Shown: in pieces, positions 58,214 to 64,000 of the stretch
How positions within the stretch are numbered: the first letter of the stretch is position 1
Layout of the letters: every line of letters begins with the position of its first letter
Source: Tetranychus cinnabarinus
Taxonomy: Eukaryota > Arthropoda > Arachnida > Trombidiformes > Tetranychidae
Assembly (NCBI GenBank): GCA_022266195.1
Contig: WHVY01000003.1
Span: forward strand, 4,836,001 to 4,900,000
DNA: 64,000 nucleotides
Direction: 5' to 3'
Made by a program: the position numbers and the translations under genes
The notes under the pieces: generated by a model
The model's input: the letters and a program-made list of their open reading frames with translations, nothing else
What the model was told of the DNA's origin: nothing
Database searches by the model: none

Positions 58214-61200
58214 TCACGTCTTTCGATTCCTCAATGATCGCCTTAAAGGAGTATCAACGACCGCAACACGAGGAACTGAGAAACTCGGCATTTCATCGTC
58301 AGCTTCGGATTGTTCCTCTTCAGATTTAACTTTTACCCTTTTGGCCTTACTTCTTGTTAATCGCATTGGCGTACTGAGTTCCATGGTTTTGCTAGATTTA
58401 TCCGATTTTGTCTCTTTAAGATCAACATCCATAGCTTCTGATGCTGGTTTCTCACTTTCTTTTGGTTCAATGTTATTTTGATTACTCAAGATATCACTTC
58501 GGCTCTCAACAATATCACTTCGACGCTTTTTTGTATCCTTTTGTTGGCTTTTAGGAGGAGTTTGATTTTCTTGGCAATCATTTTGGTCCATTTTGATATC
58601 ATTTTGACTTTGATCAATATCACTCTGAATCTTTTTCATATCATTTTGCTGATTTAAAGCAGGACTTTTTTCGACAGCAATTTTTTGTTTTTTAACAGGA
58701 CTTCTTTCGCTATCATCTTGTTGAGTTTTACCAGGACTTTTTTCGCTGCCATTCTTTTGCTTTTTACCAGGACTTTTCGCGCTATCGTTTTGTTGATTTA
58801 AAGCAGGACTTTTTGTGCTATCAATTTTTTGTTTTGCATCAGGAGTTTTTTCACTGGCATTTTGTTGATTTTTACCAGGACTTTTTGTGGTATCATTTTG
58901 TTGATTTATAGCAGGACTTTTAGCACTATTATTTTTTTGCTTTTTACTAGGAGTTCGAGTTTCTTCACTATCACTTTGGCTCCTTTCGACATCATTTCGA
59001 TTCTCATCGATATCAGTTTTGCTTATTTTTGAGTCATTTTGTTGACTTTCAGTAGCACTTCGATTTTCTTCGACATCATTTACATTCTCAGCAATGGCAT
59101 TTTGATTATTTTCTTTATCCTTTTGCTCTTCTTCTTTGATACACTTAACAATTTCGATATCATTTTGTTTCGTTTCGGTTTCGCCGTGATTTTCTACGAT
59201 ATTACATTGCCCATTTGCAACATCATCTTCATCATCTTCTACTTCACTTTGATCTTCTTCATTATCACTTTGATTCATTTCATCATCACTTTTATCCATT
59301 GAAGGCAAAATTCTATTCCGCGCCAATTTACCAGCTTTTGTTAAATTTCCTCTAATACTTTTGTTCATGGATCCAATTTTTTCAACCTCTTCAGGCGTTA
59401 GCTGTTTAAAATAAAAAATAATATTAGAAATATTCTTTGGTTAAATAGAAAAGTTCTTACGTTTAACGGAGTTATTTTACTGAGAACATATAACAGAATA
59501 AGATATTCATTTGTTAATAGATTCTTTTTGGCATTAACTGCACTCATTAGCCCATTGGCAGATTCTTTTCTGATTGTGGCCAATAAGCTTTTACTTTTAG
59601 CATCTTGAATGATATCGTTTTTGAAGCATTTTAGATATGCACTGAGCAGAGAAAGTCCCCCAACTTTTTTGAATGGCCTTAGATTGCCGAAAACATGCGT
59701 ACACATAGTTTCCATCAATGTAGAATTATGGACCTATAGTTTATAATTAAGAGTAATGAATCATGAATATATTTGGTTAGAAATTAGTAACACAAAAGTC
59801 TTACTTGCTGATTTTGAAAAGTTATCAAAAAGAACTCCTTGGAGACACAACTGTTTGCTTTTACGAAAAAATCAGCCAATAGTTTCGCAAGATTCTCGAA
59901 TCCACAGTCAATATCTTTTTCAATAAGTTTGCCAATAGACATCTAAAACGAAAAAAATCATCAATATTCGAATTCGTTTTAAAATAAAACGCTTAAATAC
60001 TTACTGTCCAAACATAGATTCTTGCAGCACATTTTTGAACAGTGAGGATATCTATTTTAGAAGCTAAATCGACGGCTTTTTTCAATATGCTTTCTAGAAT
60101 TTTAGAGTCAATTATTTGATGAGATTTTAATTTTTTTACGACTGGTAATTGCGTCAAAATTTTTGCAACTTTATTCCGTAACTCTAAATCCTTTGGTCCG
60201 TTATAAAGCTTAATAGCATCGATGAGAACAGGAACGAGATGAAGAATGATTTCGTAAGACACGTCTTTGGATTTAAAAATAATTTCAACAAGCTCCAAAC
60301 ACCTAAAAATAACAAAATAGGCAGTTTAGCCGCTGAAGATGCTGATAAAATATAATTCTATCGAATGAAAACAAACCTTGCTCGTAGTGTTTTTAGTGTT
60401 GCTTGAATATTTTTATCTTTAGAATATTTACTTCGGAATGCTTCAGCCAGTGCTTCATCTAATTGAAACATTTCTTCATCGTCAACTGTGGCACCGAATT
60501 CCTGTAAAATATCAAGAAATTATGAGCATAAAATTTCATTCAAGAGTTGAACAGTAAACTTACATCACCGATTTCTGCTGCAGGTCCAAGGGCTAATGTA
60601 ACTTTTGCTCTGAATTCGTCATCTACATCATCTGGTTCTTCATCATCCATATCCTCTTCTTCATCTCCATCAGAATCCGATGTTCCACCGGGTTTCTCGA
60701 TATTTTCCTCTTCTTCGCCACCTTCACCAACTTCATCATCATCATCTTCGAGTTTATCAGCAAGTAAAGCTATTTTCAATTGTTCAACCCCTTCGAGAGT
60801 TATATTGGAAACAATCAATCGAAAAACACGAATCATTATCGAGGATAAGAAAACTGATTGCGATGGAAATTGGGAAATCATCATGTCAAGTAAAACATCG
60901 GGCCATTCTGGTTCACCCTCTTCGGTATTTTCTCCTAATGACCGTTTGTAACACTCAATCAGCTCCTGTGATGAAATAAAAATATAAGTTGATATATTTT
61001 ATAATTACATTACATTGGCATAAGACTAAAATTTAAACCATTACATACCTCAAAGTCGCTGTTCAATGCATTTAAATCTGCTTTGTCTTGAAAAGAGCTG
61101 ATAGCGATTCCATAAAGTAAAGGCTTGAAGATAGAAAGTTGTTTGCTGTATTTTTCCTCATTTTTATCGGCTAAGAACTGTTTTTTCATCTTTTTGACTT

Positions 61201-63579
61201 TTTTCCATAGCGATGAAATCTGTTCAAAGTTAGATAAAAAGTCAATTAATACAAAACACGTAATAAAAACAATACAAAGTATCTAAAGACAATAAATGAA
61301 TTAAAAACAAACCTTTTCATCCTTTAGAGGTACTTCTGCTTTTTGTAATCGAAGTACATATAGACCAATACTTTCTAATATTTCAAGTTTACTAGTACAA
61401 GTTGAACTGATAATTTTGAAGAATAATATTCTGATTTTATCAATGAGACCTTCTGTAGCAGGAGTGCAAAGTTTCTGTAAAGAAATAAGACAATCGTTAT
61501 AAAAATAATTCTTGGATTTAACAAAATTTAAACTTACCAATGAATTAACATGCGAAACGTCAAAATAGCCATGAGCCAAGAAAAATTTTAATACATTCAA
61601 TTTTATTTCAATGGATTCACTTAAATGGGAAGATTTCAGCAAATCCCGAAGCTTCAATAGAAGATAGTATGTTAGTGAATTGAACTAATTTAAGTTCTTA
61701 TAGTAAGTACTTACTTGCCCAACGTATAAAGTTCTCATGCGATCCCGAGCGGACAGAGCCTTGTAATCCTTGATTTTCTCGATAGTGCGAGATACCAAGA
61801 CTTCCACAGCTTCAGATTTAGTCTAACAAATAAAAAGAAATCATATAATGTAAACTATAAACCAAATTAAAACAAATTATTGGCTACTAACCTTAACGTA
61901 AAGCTGATTTACAGTGTTTGAATGCGTAATATCATCAAAGTTCACAGTTCCTGGACTATAAAGAATAATAAATGGTTGAAATACAAATGAAATGGCTAGC
62001 GGCACAAAACTTACGATTCTGTCAACAGTGTGATGATACTTTCTTGGAGTGAAGCACTGTAGTCGTCATATTTTTCAACGAGCTCTTTGCTCTGGAAAAT
62101 ACAAAACAAAAAAGGTTAGTTGAATCGAAATATAGAAAAAAACACAATAGACTTACGAGACTGATAGCAACATCATGAAGACGATTACTGCGATTAGAGA
62201 GACACTGCATCCATAAGTCCATCATTTGTTTAGAAAATACTAATTTAGCCTGAGGTGAGAAATGAGAACAATTAAATAGTCAATATGATTTTCTACAAAT
62301 TACAAAAATAATACTAACATTGGACTCATTTAGATGAGGTAGAATGGAGTTTAAGAGAGAGAAACCCAAGCGGTGATATGCACCATTATTCGAATGATCG
62401 AGACCAAATAAGGTATCTAAATAGAGATGAATAAAATGGGCTTAATAAAGTTCTAGAAGATCAATAGATTTTAGATTTACCATTGAAAACAGGTCCCCAA
62501 AAAGCCTCCAATTTGTCGTTTTCATTTAGATACAGAAAAAGTTCTAAACATGCAGGGTGCACTAAAGGTAAATGAACGACAGTCGCCTAGAAGAGAAGAT
62601 AATAATACATTGATTATTAAAATGTTCAAACATTAATGATGGAAATGACTTCTCTTACCTTAACATAGTCAATCAAATTATCAGGAGAGTCCAAGTCAAC
62701 AGTAGGTATACGGTCAAGAACCAGAGAGAGCTCCTGAATACATAAACAATGACAAATTTAAAGATGAATAAATAAGAAACATACTCTCGAATGAACCCTT
62801 GAATAAACTTTCGAATAATTACCGGATGTTTATTAATCAATAAGATGAGATATAAATGGAAAGGATGTGTATCTCCTCCTTCGTTGAATTTCAGCGATGA
62901 GTTTAGTATTTTACCAAAACTATCAGGCTCAAATTGGCTATCAAATAGCTTTGCAAAGATGTTACAAATGGCAACGTTACACTTAGGTTTTTTGACTCCT
63001 AATTGAACCATAAATCGAATCAATTGCTCAAATGTTTTCTTCTCAGAAATATCCAAACGATTGGATTGTACGATAGCAGTAAAAATCAACGTCCAGCCTG
63101 TGACGCCTTCTAAACTAAGATCATTCACATCTCCAAGAATCCGTTTGGCAATCTCAAATAGTTTAATAATTTGAAAATCAGGAAATGAAAAAAGTATTTC
63201 AGTAAGAAGAATAGTTGAGCCAATTTTTGATGCGTCTTTAGTTGATTTAGTCCCTTTGATCAGACGCTCGACAACATAATTGAAATCATGACTATCGCAA
63301 TTCTTCTAAAGAAAAGGAAAAAAATGATAACAGATTAAAATAACACGACAGTTAAACACAGAGTATAAAATGAAAATAAAACAACGACAGAATATTAGAA
63401 AGATAAAGAGAAAACTATAATTGAGATATTTTACTTACCTTGTCTTTAGAAATTATTTTAAGTATTTTGTTAGCTGAACTCAAACGGAGTTTAGCATCAT
63501 TGCAATGAAGTTTAGGAAATAGGTCCAGAATCTCCTGGTTGACTTGATAGTTCGGACGATTAATTTGATGATCACTCAT
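58214..63579 (-). CDS. MYBBP1A: Myb-binding protein 1A homologue (Pol5/MYBBP1A)
   Basis: Nucleolar helical-repeat protein linked to rRNA synthesis and transcriptional control. Eighteen exons, frame-checked: 63579-63439, 63305-62823, 62733-62659, 62586-62481, 62416-62319, 62249-62157, 62091-62015, 61955-61892, 61822-61715, 61651-61538, 61474-61313, 61219-61049, 60965-60564, 60501-60377, 60302-60005, 59942-59805, 59733-59461 and 59401-58214, giving 1371 aa (human 1328). Family markers: FWGPVFND, the EPEWPDVLLDMMISQF block, then a long acidic stretch (about 60620-60760) and the EEMFQLDEALAEAF motif. The tail is charged and repetitive, with nine 12-residue KSPxxxQQNDSx units, and ends in a basic patch (RRSLRNRK). 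The exon 2 donor is least sure: GTAATT at 62822 keeps the frame, whereas a later GTATGT would not. Confidence 0.88.
58634..58957 (-). repeat. MYBBP1A: Nine 36-bp coding repeats in the MYBBP1A tail
   Basis: Tandem 12-residue units, each with S/T-P at positions 2-3 and a QQN/QK core, for example KSPALNQQNDSA, KSPGKKQKNGSE and KTPDAKQKIDST. The bases have diverged more than the protein pattern. Each unit has a potential proline-directed (CDK-type) phosphorylation site next to lysines. Confidence 0.85.
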
Positions 63580-63712
63580 GATTAACACAAAAATAAGAGA
63601 TTAATAGTTACGACGAACACAAATGTTTACAATTCAAATTAACGTGGTTTAACATGTGCAACTTTCGGTTACCAATCTCATTCACCCATTGGTTCGTTTG
63701 CAAGTCACATGG

Positions 63713-63739
63713 TATCGATAACATCGATATTTATCGATA
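63713..63739. promoter_or_regulatory. Cluster of three ATCGAT (DRE-like) sites upstream of MYBBP1A
   Basis: TATCGATA at 63713-63720, ATCGATAT at 63723-63730 and TATCGATA at 63732-63739. The cores are 9 and 10 bp apart, about one helical turn, and lie 134-160 bp before the MYBBP1A start codon. TATCGATA is the DREF-binding element of fly growth and replication genes. Function here is inferred. Confidence 0.6.
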
Positions 63740-64000
63740 TCAAGCACTGCAGCAAAAATCGATTCTCTCATATTTGAAAAGGAAATGTTTTTATGCTTAA
63801 AGAAAGAGGAAAAGAAAGTATTTACATTGAGAGCCATCTGTTGGTCCAAGTACCCGTTTATGATATTTTCGGTTTATTTCTTTCATTACTTGACTGATAT
63901 TTCACGTTTTAGCCACATGCTTTAAATTTGAAAAGTTTGAATCATTTATCATTTACGATTGTTCTATACATTGCCGAATAAATATTGATTTAAAGATTGT
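63740..64000. other. Right edge, no gene seen
   Basis: Upstream DNA of MYBBP1A, possibly shared with a gene beyond the edge. Contains AACAGATGGC on the minus strand (63833-63842). Confidence 0.4.

Noticed and set aside
62735..62822. Coding extension of MYBBP1A exon 2 (VIIRKFIQGF...)
   Set aside because: Ending the exon at the later GTATGT breaks the frame with exon 3. GTAATT at 62822 restores it, so this stretch is read as intron.
1..64000. tRNA, rRNA or CRISPR-like arrays
   Set aside because: No convincing A/B-box pair with a cloverleaf, no rRNA core words, and no regularly spaced identical repeats were found by eye on either strand.

Overview
The window is AT-rich animal DNA with short spliceosomal introns (mostly 50-130 bp, GT...AG). 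It has a compact gene layout on the right, long gene-poor stretches on the left, and intronless clan-2-type cytochrome P450 genes in tandem. Together these suggest a small arthropod genome, most likely an acariform mite such as a spider mite (Tetranychus or a relative). That assignment is inference from style and gene content, not a database match.

Region 1 (1-25.2 kb) is dominated by a giant inverted duplication. A nearly complete Notch receptor gene runs rightward (1-7915, its 5' end outside the window). An almost identical second copy runs leftward (25225-16928). Exons, all three introns and about 90 bp of 3' flank are shared, and homology stops abruptly at about 8004 and 16839. The 8.8-kb spacer between the arms carries a 378-bp foldback element with TA flanks (10786-11163) and two tandem, intronless, 499-aa microsomal P450 genes. 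Both Notch copies have open frames. The predicted receptor has about 17 EGF repeats, against 36 in fly Notch. It matches roughly fly EGF6 (second half) to EGF23, then goes straight to the LNR/NOD region, a transmembrane helix, RAM, ankyrin repeats, a long polyQ tail and a PEST end.

Region 2 (25.2-41 kb) is gene-poor. It holds a 492-bp hAT-type MITE with an 8-bp target duplication (32079-32570), a single-exon Gsx/ind ParaHox homeobox gene (33102-33938), and two small TATA-associated ORFs of unknown nature.

Region 3 (41-64 kb) is a dense cluster. In order it contains the mRNA export factor NXF1 (11 coding exons, 620 aa); the convergent intronless FERM-PDZ tyrosine phosphatase of the PTPN3/PTPN4 (Ptpmeg) family; a divergent glutaredoxin-3 (PICOT) gene with a CKFS instead of CGFS site; a sterol reductase of the DHCR7 type; an unrecognised 203-aa protein with an N-myristoylation-like start; a small secreted Gly/His-rich protein; and, on the minus strand, an 18-exon MYBBP1A/Pol5 homologue (1371 aa) whose tail carries nine 12-residue S/T-P repeats. 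A cluster of three ATCGAT (DRE-like) sites lies upstream of MYBBP1A.

The genes do not form a single pathway. The right-hand block is mostly housekeeping (mRNA export, nucleolar biology, iron-sulfur trafficking, sterol metabolism). The left block pairs developmental regulators (Notch, Gsx) with xenobiotic-type P450s caught inside a palindrome. Splice junctions given here were read by eye and checked for reading-frame continuity. No transcript data were available.
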